Part shown: positions 22,601 through 33,396 of the stretch, piece by piece
Layout: each line of letters starts with the position of its first letter
How positions within the stretch are numbered: position 1 is the first letter of the stretch
Assembly (NCBI GenBank): GCA_002118135.1
Contig: BDIU01000076.1
Coordinates: forward strand, 159,644-223,643
Length of the DNA stretch: 64,000 nt
Source: Trebouxia sp. TZW2008
Taxonomy: Eukaryota > Chlorophyta > Trebouxiophyceae > Trebouxiales > Trebouxiaceae
Direction of reading: 5' to 3'
Translations under genes and position numbers: made by a program
Notes under the pieces: generated by a model
The model's database searches: none
Told to the model about the DNA's origin: nothing
What the model saw: the letters and a program-made list of their open reading frames with translations, nothing else

Positions 22601-24143
22601 AGCAGGCTCCACTGCAGTGCATTCCTGCCGTTTGCTTTAGGGCACACAAGCACAAATGCATGACAAGTCCTCCTCCTTTAGCCTTGAGCCAGTGCATGGC
22701 CCCAAATTGATGCACAGATCCACAATCTTGCCGACTTCTGCAGGCACGCCAGTTTTGCAAGACTCTCCTCCACTTAGCAGCTCTGTCAGCGTCAGCGGCT
22801 CTCAGATGCAGCCAGTGTCCATGACCTCACAAACACATGCACGCCACAGAAGGATCTCGCAGCCTTTGCTTGGTGGTGTCTCTGTTCAGCCACCGCTGGA
22901 GTCTCAGCAAGTCTACGGCAGCACCGCATTATACAATCCGCCTCAGTCCGGCCTGATCATGGTCGCTGGACCGACTGAAAACGCCTCGCCGGTGTTCTTG
23001 TTGCCGGTCAGTTCCGTCAGCCAAGCTCCCATCCGGCGCTCCCAGCCCCTCTGGGACCAGCAGGAGGTAGCTTTGCGAGTCCTGGAGCTCAGCGTGCGGT
23101 CGATGAACGTGCCGCTTGCGCAGATCAGCCTGGACTTGCCGAGCCTCGACCTGCACAGAATGCTTGTGGAGGCAAACATGATGATGATGGGGGCAGCTGC
23201 CTCGAACGCGGTTTCCGCTGCTAACAACGTCAACACCACCCTCGGCAACGCCATTCAGCAGCTGCGAACCACCGTCGACACCCTCAAGCAGACCGTCAAT
23301 GACGTCTGCGTCATCGCGCACCGCGACCGCGTCGATTTGAACAAGCTGTACAAGGCCGTCGCCAACCTGGACACGGTCCTGGGCGGCGCCAAATTGACGG
23401 CGTCCAGTGTGGAGTTGACGCCTTTGGCGTTGCAACTTGATGATGCAGCAGCTGCCATCAAAATTAGCGACTCTGGTGTGGAAGCAGAGCAGCTGGCAGG
23501 GCGCCTGGTCAAGGCTGCCATGAGTGAGTTTCACCTGTGCTTGTGTATCAAGATGATCGGTCTATTGCTCAATAGTATTATGTCAAGGCAGATGCTGAAA
23601 TAGGCATGCCTTGCTTTGATTGCCTGCTTGAGAAGTTTTGAAGCTGAGCTAAGACTGCATACAATTTTGCAGCTTGTCATTCCAGATGTGCAGCACATGT
23701 TTGTGTTAATCTGTGGAATGCTTGCAATGTTGCTGGTGAGCAGGGCCACAGTAGGGTGCTGGTTGTTGATGCGCAGCCTGTATGCTCACCATATCTGATG
23801 AGCCAGGTTGCTGTTTGGCAATCTCAGGGATCCATAGCGCATTGCCCCTTGGCTTCCCCGTTTGCCTCAAACACCCTCCCTTCCCAAGTCTGTAGACAAG
23901 GCTTGCTGTTTTGCCATTATTTCAATCTGTGCTGCAGGCTTGAGAGACACCAGCAGCAGCATTTCAGTCACAGCCACTCTAGAGAATGCTCAAAGGATTG
24001 TGAGCAAGATCCCTGAGACAGCTGCTAACGAGGAGGATATTGCTCCTCTTCTTCAGGAGTTCGAAGACCTGACTGCACAGCTGCAAGCAGAGCTGGACAA
24101 GCTCTCAGCTGTGACTAATCACCTCAGCCCTTCTAGGCTGTAG
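13625..24143 (+). CDS. CBM20 starch-binding plastid membrane protein with long C-terminal region
   Basis: Fourteen exons: 13625-13894, 14004-14160, 14534-14670, 15193-15333, 15822-15977, 17001-17150, 17675-17782, 18254-18383, 19094-19222, 19707-19786, 20201-20640, 22303-22568, 22744-23523, 23938-24143 (1049 aa, all phases agree). Order: transit-like leader (~1-90); CBM20 (about 105-188: VSFRTQHQVNFGEVIKIIG, GPQLGKWDV, AMEWSAEDNWHLEV, GSVVVWEPGANR); acidic, Gln-rich linker; three hydrophobic segments (about 393-486: ALAGLLAVPVVAW, GLSYLTVAALAIWS, FASILSGVAVLGL) around the motif GCGLPPGPGGLLGAAEGLSY, of a kind I recall from plant plastid membrane proteins; then a region ending in a predicted coiled coil. 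CBM20 binds starch. Anchoring starch to a plastid membrane is inference. If intron 11 is retained, the protein stops at 20675-20677 (644 aa). Confidence 0.85.
14400..14521. repeat. 60-bp two-copy tandem repeat in CBM20 intron 2
   Basis: Two adjacent ~60-base units sharing CTCAATGCACCTCATTCAGG lie just upstream of exon 3. They do not include exon sequence, so this is a plain intronic duplication. Confidence 0.85.
14868..15112 (+). repeat. two pseudo-copies of CBM20-gene exon 4
   Basis: Copies at about 14868-14940 and 15023-15110 repeat the acceptor and 5' part of exon 4 (real exon at 15193). The second copy keeps the TTGCAG acceptor but has a TGA eight codons in. The first has lost the AG context and diverges after about 20 codons. 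Only the third, real copy stays open to a donor. Confidence 0.85.
16280..17000 (+). repeat. array of pseudo-copies of exon 6 acceptor and 5' half
   Basis: At least four copies (near 16370, 16530, 16715 and 16865), plus a vestige near 16290, precede the real exon 6 (17001-17150). Each has an AG acceptor, often after a C/T-rich run, then about 25-35 codons resembling ANQGQMGSNKERVQQQSG, then fades into pyrimidine-rich intron. The coding half shared with the real exon ends before its 3' half. Several copies remain open in the correct phase. Confidence 0.9.
17258..17510 (+). repeat. two pseudo-copies of exon 6 donor end
   Basis: Downstream of real exon 6, segments at about 17260-17320 and 17445-17510 repeat its last ~18 codons (around SGQRDQSGVQDDNAQGQ). 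The first copy keeps the donor CAG|GTC; the second has lost it. Both lie in intron 6. Confidence 0.85.
18395..18565 (+). repeat. two pseudo-copies of exon 8 donor junction
   Basis: The last ~25 bases of exon 8 plus its GTGAGC donor and ~35 intron bases recur twice downstream (donor-like sites near 18466 and 18547), spaced about 80 bases. The donor GT is kept in both copies. Confidence 0.85.
18808..19093 (+). repeat. two pseudo-copies of exon 9
   Basis: Copies at about 18810-18870 and 18905-19030 precede the real exon 9 (19094-19222). The second is nearly full length, keeps the CTGCAG acceptor and stays open through the hydrophobic segment in the correct phase, but lacks the GTGAGA donor and runs to a stop, so it could act as a mutually exclusive or cryptic exon. 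Confidence 0.88.
19230..19500. repeat. short-period minisatellite in CBM20 intron 9
   Basis: About ten irregular ~22-35-base units built around CATGCTCAGCAGTCACA follow the exon 9 donor. No coding content. Confidence 0.75.
20680..21075. repeat. degenerate minisatellite in CBM20 intron 11
   Basis: Five or more units of roughly 60-80 bases share TGATGCT...AAGGCCATGTTACCCATCAT-like segments. They lie at the 5' end of intron 11 and begin just after the exon 11 donor sequence. Confidence 0.7.
21820..22302 (+). repeat. three pseudo-copies of exon 12 acceptor end
   Basis: Copies starting near 21826, 21969 and 22138 repeat the 5' ~90 bases of exon 12 (real exon 22303-22568; coding around GLGKSAAVISSQLAQ), spaced about 150-165 bases. 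Two of them keep a CAG acceptor followed by GG. Confidence 0.88.
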
Positions 24144-25963
24144 CTTCCATCCTTGTTCCACCGCAGTCACCCATGACCTTCATCCTTCACTTTTCACCCT
24201 TCACTATTCACAACGTCACAGGTGTCAGCATCCCCACAGGCGTTCGTGCCAAGACGTAGCAAGCCAATTGTCACCAATCACCTCAATCCGTCTAGACTGT
24301 AGCGCTCACCCTCTACCCAGCGCTGTGATCCATCACCAACTCTCCAAGGCTCAGAATCGCATTTCTGACCAGGAAGGCAAGGAAAATAAAGAGAAAAGGC
24401 CACGTTGCAAGGCATTATCCCGGCAGCCCCTGCCAGTCCAAGCAGCTCAAAAGCTGACAACCTGCTGCTGTGTCTGCTTACATAAGCTTCTGGTTCCTTT
24501 GGCAATGGGCAGATATCAGCAATGTTGCAGATGCAAAGTGCTTCTCTTCATCAGGAAGACATACCATGAGCTTCCGGCAGCGACACGCAGACTCTTCATC
24601 TGCTAGCAGCAGCATCACTACTCAGCCTGATGTGGAAGAGAGAAAGGCTGTACGCCACAGATGCGCTGACTTCCAGCATTTGCGCTCCTGTCAAGACGTT
24701 GCTGTCCAAGTCACCTTCTTTGTTTCAAGTGCTAGCAGAACTTCTGCTATAGTCATTCTTGATTGCTTTTGTTCAGCAGGCAAAAGGTCAGCAGCCTTCT
24801 GGTTTACTTCCCAATGTCACAGGCAGACTGCAAACAATGCAGGCTGTGAATTTCATCCCCACATTTCATGCAGATCTCAGCAGCAACAGCATCTAATTCA
24901 GCAGCAGCATACCATCCAGCAGCATCACAAAATCAGCTTTCAGTATCATGGCAGAGTGCAAGCCTTCTGGAGTGACCTTCTGGAGCGCAGGCAGCATTGC
25001 AATTCGACACGACACGCTGCAAATGTGCAACCTTAGTATTTTGGCACCTTTCTCACCGCTGACTTCGTGTCTATTCACTATCTCAAGGCATTCTCATGGT
25101 TCCGTTAGGCAAAAATAACAGCCTCCAGATCCTGTATACCATCACCGTGTACTTATCTGTTTTCAAAGGTCTGTCTTGAGATAGCATACCAATCTGCTGT
25201 CACATGCTGTTTCAATAGAGTTGAAGCTGGAGGTGTCTTTGGATGAATGGTTGTAGATTGTTTGCTTTCTGCCACTAGGTCAGCAAACATAGCAACGTTG
25301 CGCCAAGGGCGGCGTTTCTGCTGCTGCTCAACTGCAACGACCCACTTGCTGTCATGAAGGTTTTATCCGTTCTCATAGGTTTGTCTGCACTGTTGAGGTG
25401 TGCATGCAGTCGAGTGGCAGGACTTTTGCAGCAAATTCCACAAGCTTTGCAGCGTTATTGCCAGATCCTTGTGAGCAACAACTGATATTGAGTCGAGTCA
25501 CAGCTGATGAATGAGATGCGTAGGACTTGTCAATACACCATGTGTGAATGAGAAGCCTCAGGCTGTGCACAAACCAAAGATTCTGCTTGCATGCAAAAGT
25601 TGATGAAGGCAGCTTCTATGTTGCCAAAAGTAGGTCAACAAGGTTTCAAAGCGCTAACGGCCCTTTGCAATCATCAAGCCAGCAGTCAGCGCAGGTGCAA
25701 CACCCAATTGCAAATGAACGCTGCGCTATATATTACCAAAAGGATTGATACAAGCATCGTCATGTTTCATGAAATTAACATCAACAGCAACGCTCTAAAT
25801 GACTAAGCAGTAAACAGTGAAGTAATGTACACAGTCCTGGCCAACCAAAAAGTTGTGGCTTGTTCAACAACGAGCAAAAGTCTCCACACAAACAAAATAC
25901 ATGACCCGAATCCAGGCCTAGAAAGTGTCAACCCTTCACCAAAATCCACTATGCCAGCAATGA
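24144..25963. other. convergent intergenic region
   Basis: It separates the 3' ends of the CBM20 gene (plus) and FIST gene (minus). A short copy of the end of CBM20 exon 14, including its TAG stop context, lies at about 24270-24302. No convincing gene; a hydrophobic open stretch at 25279-25359 on the plus strand has splice-like borders but no partner exon. Confidence 0.45.
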
Positions 25964-28900
25964 TTATGACTCATCCACGGGATTTGCTCGCAAAACGCCC
26001 ACAGCACATGTAAAACCATGCAGGGCAGTGCCTTTGGCAACCTGCCCTATCTCACCTGCATCAAATCAGCATGCCATCAATGTACTGAGAGAACAGCTGC
26101 TAATGAGGAAGCCACTGCTCCTCGTTTTCAGGAATTTGAGGAATTGACTGCACAGCTGCAAGCAGAGATGGAGAAGCACTTTAGAAGCTGCTTTCCTCGA
26201 GTTCAAGGAAAGCTCATGCTGGAAAACATGACACTATATATATGACTTCAGAGGATGCAGTGTATGCATGATCATGCTATTGAAGGTGTGCTGCTTGTTG
26301 CTTACATCATCAGGAAGGTGTCTTGCTCCTAGCACATTTGTGACATAGCAAAATGGCCTTGCTTCTCATCAGCAGAATGAAGACATGAAATGATGATGAT
26401 CACAAATTCATCACCTCAAGGGGAAACATCTTTGCAACAACAAATTTTTCTTAAGCTAATGCGCTGTTGGACAGAGCAGCTGCCAGCCACCTGCTGTCAG
26501 CTGAACGCATCACACTACATGGCATGCAGAAATAACAAACATTGCAGAAATGGATGAGGAATCAGGTAGGCAGGAGAAGAAAGAAACGCTTACCATTGCA
26601 CAGGAAGCCAGAGGAAGGTACAGGCACAAAGTCAGATATCTGGCGACTGTCGTAGGAAAGTTCGCCAAATAGATTGCGCCCCCGGCCATTGCATGTGAAG
26701 ATAAGGGCTCCAAATGCCTGGCCAAGTGAATCTCCCGTCATGCTTGCCTGCAGCGCCGCAACCAACATTCCAGCAGCAATTGCAGGACAATGTGCCTTTG
26801 TGCTCAGATAGAACAGATTAAGACAGAGTAAGGTAGACTAAGAAAGATCAAGATAGGTCAAGATAGACTCAGCATCTTATTAACATGCAGCAGCAGTTGC
26901 AGGTCTTTGTGATCTTGCGCTCGGTCAATTTTCTAAGCTGTCACGGCCGTTTGCTTTGCATGTGGACTGCACAGCGCCAAAGGCCTGGCCAAGTGAATCA
27001 CCCGTCATGCTTGCCCGCAAAGTTACATTCGATATTCTCAGCAGCAGTCACAGATCCTTTGTGAGTCTTGCCATTAGTGGAGCTGCAAAGCCACAAAGAT
27101 GCAGTAGCAGCTGCAGGTTATTGTCATCTTGCGCTCAGTCAATCATCAAAGTTGTGAAGTGATGCATGTGAAGGGATTCTAGAAGCCTGCCCAAGAGGAA
27201 TGTCCTCCATGCTTGCCTGCAGAGCAACTCCAACACATCTAGCAGCAGTTGCAGGAGGGACATAGTCTAGCAAATTTCAGCCTTACACAGCATACAACAG
27301 ATGAAACAAAAAGCCTGATTGCTGCTGAGAGAATGATGACATGTGTCCAGAGCTGGCTGGCTCACCTGAAATTCTCGTCTTTTGTAAGCCATGGCATGAT
27401 TTTGCAGGTCTTGTTTGGCGCCTTCTTTATCTCTGACCATGAATCTGATGCGCTTGCCTACACCAACAGTCTCTCCCACTGCGATCGCCCCTTGCTTGGG
27501 GTCTATGCCTGAGAACACACAGCGAGGATGTTTGTCAATTGGGCCATTTTGCAGGAAAGCGCTGCACGGAGATTGGTGGCACAGGAGAGGCTGCTCAGTG
27601 TTGACATACACACAAACGCTGTGATGGATCATTTAGCGGTCCATGACCCACAACCACAGCAGAGGCATTAACATCATGTCCTGTGCTGATGTTGTCACAA
27701 TAAGCGAAATGTTCACGAGGTTCTGAAGAAGACTTAGGAAACAAAATGCAGATGATGACGATGACGACAACAACGACGATGTTTGTGTGATTGCAAAAAA
27801 GGATTTGGAACGTTTGAGTACATACAGGTTCACATTTTTTAAAAATTTCTGTCTCTTTGCCCGACTAAGCACTTACCAATGATGCCTCTAATGAGAAAGT
27901 CACCAGCGTCCAACTCTGACTCCTCCTTGAAGTCATCAGGGGCTACTGCCAGCGTTAAATTATTACTCACGTCCTCCCTGCGCAGTCATCATGCATTTGT
28001 TCCATTGACAACTGTGCCTGCATTCACTTGTGTCAATGATACGTCAATTCAGCCTTGTCTCTAATTCCTGCTTGAAGTCATCAGGTTTCAATGCCAAAGT
28101 CGAACTGTTGCTTACATCCTCCCTGTACAGTGACTGCGTAGTCAGCATGCATCCATGCACGCATGCATGGATGGGTTTGGGCAAGCCAGAAAAAGCCAAC
28201 ATACAGCGAATAATACATCAGCATACTTCCATGTCTTACATAGCACTACTGCTCAAATGCTGCAACACAGGTGTGTGTGCATGCTGACAAAGCGATGTTT
28301 TGGGGGATATGGGGGGGGGGGGCGGGGGGGGGGNNGGGGGGGGGGGGGGGCGGGGGGGGGGTCGGCATCAAGATATTAGAGACTGACAGGTAGCAGATGT
28401 GCAGAGGCAGCGCATGTCTGGACAGAGGCTTAGGCTGGTATTCCAGCAGTCACATGCAATCCTCACTCATTACGCGACAGCTGCCTCAGTCAGTTAGACC
28501 CATTCAAATAAGTAAACCTCGTATGGGAGCACAATTACAATCTCAGCTGCAGGCACCCTCAGATCCACTCCACTCACTGGCTAAGGCGTACATTCGCTTG
28601 CGATGTACGTCACAGGGCACAAAGGAGCACGGTTACACATGTTTCATGCATTTGAGACAAGTACAGAATGTTCCAGCCCACAACAAACAACAAGAAGGAG
28701 GTAAACACCATCAATCTTCCTGAACAAATGGACCCAAAAAACACACCGGATACTTGTTGAAGCAGATGTTTCTGACCTGTGTTCACGACTGCTTAGACTG
28801 CAGAGATCATGCTGTAGGGCCGCCAGTGGGGGTGTTGCCTTCCAGCTGGGCTGACCCACCCGCCTCACCTGCACACGCACATACAAATGCTCAGACAGGT

Positions 28901-31900
28901 GTAAAAATGAACACAATGAAGAAGAGGAACAGATTGTGCAGGAGAGCTGCCAGTAAGGGTGTTGCTTTCCAGCTCGGCTGACCCGACCGCCTCACCTGCA
29001 CATGCACATACTCACCTTCAGACAACTGCAGTGACTGGAAAAAATAAATGAAGCAATGAAGAAGGTGAGTAGGGCATGCTGAAGCGCCGCCATCAGGGGG
29101 GGCCGGGCAGGCTTCGCTTCCAGCTGGGCTGACCCACCTGCCTGACCTGCACATGCACACACTTACGCTCAGACATGTCTCACAGCACTCACACTGAGTC
29201 AGATCTCGGTGCAAGGACTGACTCACTGAAGAAGCAGAAGAACAGAAAGCTGGGCTCCAGCTAAGCTGCCCAACCTGCAGATGCACAATGACACACCCAT
29301 GTTCAGAGCCATGGAGAAGAAGACGAACAGACTCGCCTTGCAGCTGAGCAGCCCTACCCATGCATGCACATACTCACATTCAGACAGGAGCAAGGAATGG
29401 GCTTCCAGCTGAGCTGCTCCACCCACGTACGCACACACGCATGCTCAGACAAAATGCAGAGTCTGTGCTGGAACGCTTTGACAATGAGTCAAGGAAATGG
29501 CAGTATGAAAACCTATATGGGAAGGAAGAAGAGGAAAAGCAGAAAGGCAAAAGCACTCACATTTTGTATGATTGAGCAGACAGGCACGGCGTGACACGGA
29601 CAGACATTGCAGGACAGTGCAGTGCAGTAAATCACCACAGTGTAATTCACCAGAGCAACTCTGCCACATGAGTCAGCCAGCCAAAAGACGAAGAAGAACA
29701 GCAATGGCAGGAAGGTCATGCATGATTGACTCACCTGGGTGATGATGTTGTTCTCGCATTTCTCTACCAGCCAGATTGAGTCCGCTAGCGGCCTACAGCC
29801 CTGGGCCACTATGCTCTCAATCCGCAACGGCCCTTGAAGGCTCAACACAACTGCCCCGCTCTGCAAATTGCAACAGCAAGTACTTGAATGGTGTATGAAC
29901 ACACGGAACTTATTTGTTGAAATCATCAAAGCAGTGAAATGGGACATTGCATCAGCCAGCGGCCTACATTTCTGCGCCACTATGCTCTCAATCCTCAATG
30001 GGCCTTGCAAACTCAACACAACTGCCCCACTCTATACATACACAGTCAAATTATTCTTGATGATTGACAAACTGCATCAAGCAATGACTGACATGTGTTG
30101 CGAGTCTGTGAGGTAGCAATGAGGTAGCAAAGGGTCCATGAAGTAGGCCTGTGAAAATGCTCTTGATCCTCGACGGCCCTTGCAGGCTTAGCACAACAGC
30201 CCTGCCCTGTGAGTCTCAACAGATGCGTAGCGACCCAACATGCATGCTCGCTTTACATCTCCATTTGCTCTGTCCTGAGCAGGAACAGATACAAAATGGA
30301 TCAGAGAGCCTTTGATCAACCTGTGAATTGGCAGCAATACTCACCAAACAATAAAGTGCGCATTATATCTCACGTACACAAGGCCCTTGCAGTGCAATGG
30401 TTATGATCAATGTGTCTCACCTGAACTACGCCAAATTTTGGGCTGATTTGGGTTGCCAGCAGACCAGCACCATAATCCCTGCTTAGCAGCCTCTGCAGCA
30501 TGGTTTGGAGTGCATTTTTCTCTACACAGAACTTGATGTGGCAGTTCAATGCTTCTGTATGCACCTAGCAGGGTCACAAGACCTCACCAGCATGCGTTAG
30601 GGTTTAGGTATATGCGTAAAACATGCTGATCCATGATTGGGTTTCACCTGTACAACGCCAGTTTCTGGCTGATTTGAGTTGCCAGCAGACCAGCACCACA
30701 ACCCCCGTTTGGCCGTTTGCGTGGCGGCGCTCACAAACCCTCCAATCTTGGTGGCTTCAGGAAAAGCATAGTCCAGTCCAGCCAGCAAATCTGCCACTTT
30801 GTGGAAACTAGGATCTGCCAAAATGATGAAACTGGTATTGTGGCCAGGCGCTGTATCAATGGACGTCTGCATGAAGTCTTGCCATGACTCTTGTCTCGCA
30901 TCTGCGTCAGGGACGTCGCTGTTCCACATATGCTGGCTGTTGACTTGCACCTGTGAACCACATTTACACCTTGTGGGGGCAAAAGACTTGGGTAAGTGTA
31001 TTTGACAGGGCACAAGTAACGCTGATTTACTGGAGGTCTGCATGAAGTCCTGCCAGAACTCTTGCCTGCGTCAGGGGCGCCGCTGTTCCACATATGCTGG
31101 CTGTTGACTTGCACCTGTGAACCACATTTACTTTTTGTGGGGGCAAAAGACTTGGGTTAGTGTATTTGACAGGGCACAAGTATCGCTGATTTACTGGAGG
31201 TTTGCATGAAGTCCTGCCAGGACTCTTGGCTTGAATCTGCGTCAGGGACGTCGCTGTTCCACATATGCCGGCTGTTGACTTGCACCTGTACCAAACATGG
31301 GACTCAAGTTGTGGGTGGTGATGTTGGTTGATCAGTCACAGACAGGAAAGTCAAGTTTGTGTGTGCAGAAAGGTTGAAGAAGAACGCTTTGCATGACGTT
31401 CTGCCATGACTCTTGTCTTGCATCTGCGTCAGAGACATCGCTGTTCCACATATGCTGTGAGTTCACTTGCATTTGTGAACCACATTTATTGTTTGTGGGG
31501 GCAAAAGACTTGGGTAAATAAATTTGACAGGGCACAAGTAACGCTGCACATATGCTGTGAGTTCACTTGCACCTGTGAACCACATTTACTGTTTGTGGGG
31601 GCAAAAGACTTGGCTACGTGCATTTGACAGGGCACACGTAACGCTGTATCAACGGAGGTCAGCATGAAGTCCTGCCATGATTTTTGTCTTGCATCTGCGT
31701 CAGAGACAACGCTGTTCCACATATGCTGTGACTTCACTTGCACCTGTGACACACATCAGGGATCCCCCTGTTTGTGAGGGCAAAGGATTTGGGCAAGTGG
31801 GTGTGTCAGGGCACAAGTGATGAAAAGGCAGTGGTATGCCAGCCAACGAAGGCTGATCACATGCGCCACTAATGGCAATGACTAGGTCAATCACACTCAG

Positions 31901-33396
31901 GCAATCTACATAGAGTAACATGCCCAACAATTCATGCTGTGAACAGAAAGAGCGCACTATCACCATGGCTTGAAAATACAAGCATGGAAGGCGCAAAGCT
32001 CAGCCAGTGCCATACCATCAGACACAGGGAACTATGGACGGCATTGCTTACGTTAGGTAGGGTTCCTAGGGTTAGGCTTAGAGCCGGCTCCCCCTCAACC
32101 TCCTGGGGCCCCTCCCCAGACCCCCCTATCACCCCAAACCCCTGCAGCCAAAAATCTACTTGTACTTGGTGCTGACACAAGGTATATGGGATGGGGGCTG
32201 GTGCTGGGGTATTGGTGGTTGAGCAGGCGATCACAGTTTATTTGCTTGCATGTAGTATGTCTGCAATTCTCTGTTCCTGCAGGTGAAGTAGGCTCAATGA
32301 TGTAGCAATCACGTAGCTATTACATGACGGCAACCCGAGGCAATTCAACCAAAGAGAGGCAATTGCATTCAGGTAAAGCAGATTTGCAGCCGGACACCTT
32401 GCAACATGACTTTGCGAGACATCAGCAGTGCCGCTTGCAGACCTTTGTGGCATGGCTTGACTTACAGCGCAGTCATATGAAAAGTCTGCAACTAGGAGCA
32501 ATGTTGCAGGTTACTCAAGGATGTGCTGATCAGAAGAGAGAGTAAGATTACATGCTTTAGCCAGCCAGCAAGGCTGATTGCATGTGCCAGACAGTCACCA
32601 TGATCATGTGTGTGTCAAGCTAAAGGACTGAGTGCTGAGTCAAGGTGCATGCATATTGTCAGCAGTGCAGGTCTCAATGCATAAAACATTGCAGAGATCT
32701 GATGCATGCAAGCAACGAATCAGTGCTGTTTCAACTCAGCACCACGGGTTCTGAGTGTTTGGCAGACGAAAGCTTTGAATTGCATTCGCTGTGGACAAGA
32801 GCAAACAGTCAAATGAAGCATGCGGCGCAGTTTATCAATGCAAGCAAGGTGCATATCACAATCAAAGCTTACGTTGTGCATCTTGCCAGCTAATGCTGAG
32901 GTCTGAATACTTTGAAGAAGGAGCAAGAGCGCACCGTGCAACCTATGATGTGTTGAAGAGAAGGCACTTTGGACCTGAGAACTGGGATGATCCGGTCGAA
33001 CTCCACCGAGTACGAGGAGGACGCAAAGAACAGCGCGACTGTTGGTTCTGACGAAGAGTCTCTCATGCTAGCTTTGCAAGCTTGAGTGGTTTCGTCAATT
33101 GCAAAGTAGACGTTGCCGTGTCGTGAGACGTTTGTGGCCCATTCAAAGCCATGTTGCTGTACAGGGGTCGCAGGCTGTTCTGTTTGTGCTGAAGAACGCG
33201 CTGTTGCGGGACTTCTGCGGGCGTGTCCGCGAAGCTGGCGCCTGTGCAGTCCAGTGTGCGTAAGATCCAACACCCAACAACGAGTTTGCGTCGGGCAGGC
33301 TCGTTGACGAGCAAGCGGCAGTGGCCTTGAGCCGGATCTTGATGCTGTGTGAGGGACACGCGTGGTGTGCGAAAGCGCTTGTGCAAAGGAAAGCAT
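25964..33396 (-). CDS. FIST-domain sensor protein (FIST_N plus FIST_C)
   Basis: Nine exons: 32935-33396, 32052-32141, 30648-30950, 29735-29860, 28709-28868, 27877-27945, 27366-27508, 26594-26747, 25964-26055 (532 aa, phases agree). Exon 1 has a ~90-residue basic leader, then FIST_N (WATNVSRHGN; VALFFASSSYSVEF; LQHIIGCT|GFGVIGGS). FIST_C motifs follow in order: SGAVVLSLQGPLRIESIVAQ with GCRP, GDFLIRGIIGIDP, GAIAVGETV, RIRFMVRD, then ALIFTCNGRGRNLFGE with YDSR and a final FLCNGEIGQV. FIST domains are thought to bind small ligands, possibly amino acids, upstream of signalling partners. No F-box or kinase is attached here. The exon 6 acceptor is uncertain by three bases. Five introns carry junction-copy arrays. 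Confidence 0.93.
26083..26180 (+). pseudogene. copy of CBM20-gene exon 14 inside a FIST intron
   Basis: This plus-strand segment closely matches the middle of CBM20 exon 14 (about 24012-24100), with coding like TAANEEATAPRFQEFEELTA against TAANEEDIAPLLQEFEDLTA in the gene. It lies antisense in FIST intron 8 (26056-26593), about 2 kb beyond the end of its parent gene, and lacks the parent's acceptor and stop. Confidence 0.88.
26940..27245 (-). repeat. two pseudo-copies of FIST exon 8 acceptor junction
   Basis: Copies near 26965-27020 and 27180-27235 repeat the acceptor and first ~40 bases of exon 8 (around GCAAGCATGACGGG; the real exon starts at 26747). They lie upstream of the exon, in intron 7, spaced about 200-250 bases. 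Confidence 0.82.
28040..28105 (-). repeat. pseudo-copy of FIST exon 6 acceptor side
   Basis: A segment resembling the 5' end of exon 6 (CCTGATGACTTCAAG core) recurs about 140 bases upstream of the real exon, inside intron 5. Confidence 0.75.
28311..28361. other. poly-G tract with two undetermined bases
   Basis: A nearly pure G run with two Ns at 28334-28335 and single Cs, inside FIST intron 5. On the transcribed strand it is poly-C. Its true length is unknown and it is probably an assembly artefact or collapsed homopolymer. Confidence 0.95.
28940..29445 (-). repeat. pseudo-copies of FIST exon 5 acceptor junction
   Basis: At least four copies (near 28955-29030, 29105-29180, 29245-29300 and 29400-29450), plus a partial one near 29335, repeat the intron end, acceptor and first ~35 bases of exon 5 (real start 28868; core GGTCAGCC...CAGCTGGAA). 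All lie in intron 4. Confidence 0.85.
29950..30215 (-). repeat. two pseudo-copies of FIST exon 4 acceptor side
   Basis: A ~90-base copy (29955-30045) and a shorter one (about 30155-30215) repeat the start of exon 4 (coding GAVVLSLQGPLRIESIVAQ). The first copy is open for about 30 codons after a GAG instead of a CAG acceptor context. Confidence 0.85.
30405..30520 (-). repeat. pseudo-copy of FIST exon 3 donor junction
   Basis: The last ~60 bases of exon 3, with its CAG|GTGA donor, recur about 220 bases downstream in intron 3 (donor-like site near 30434). Confidence 0.85.
31025..31760 (-). repeat. five pseudo-copies of FIST exon 3 acceptor junction
   Basis: Copies centred near 31083, 31253, 31441, 31560 and 31711 repeat ~60 intron bases (GGGGCAAAAGACTTGG core), the CAG acceptor and the first ~70-90 bases of exon 3 (real start 30950). 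Spacing is about 165-190 bases, with one shortened unit. Several copies keep the acceptor and an open frame through the first ~25 codons. Confidence 0.92.

Noticed and set aside
22303..24143. A separate gene downstream of the CBM20 gene
   Set aside because: No start codon exists in the first exon and its phase matches a GTATGG donor in exon 11, so one gene is more economical.
25279..25359. Hydrophobic plus-strand stretch with exon-like borders
   Set aside because: The next candidate exon (about 25380) is out of phase and no other part of a gene was found.
28311..28361. G-quadruplex regulatory element
   Set aside because: The run contains undetermined bases and is more likely an assembly or homopolymer artefact.
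32052..32104. Telomere-like CCTAACCCTA / TAGGGTTAGG motifs
   Set aside because: Only two or three imperfect units, and they fall inside FIST exon 2 where they encode the conserved SLTLGTLP segment.
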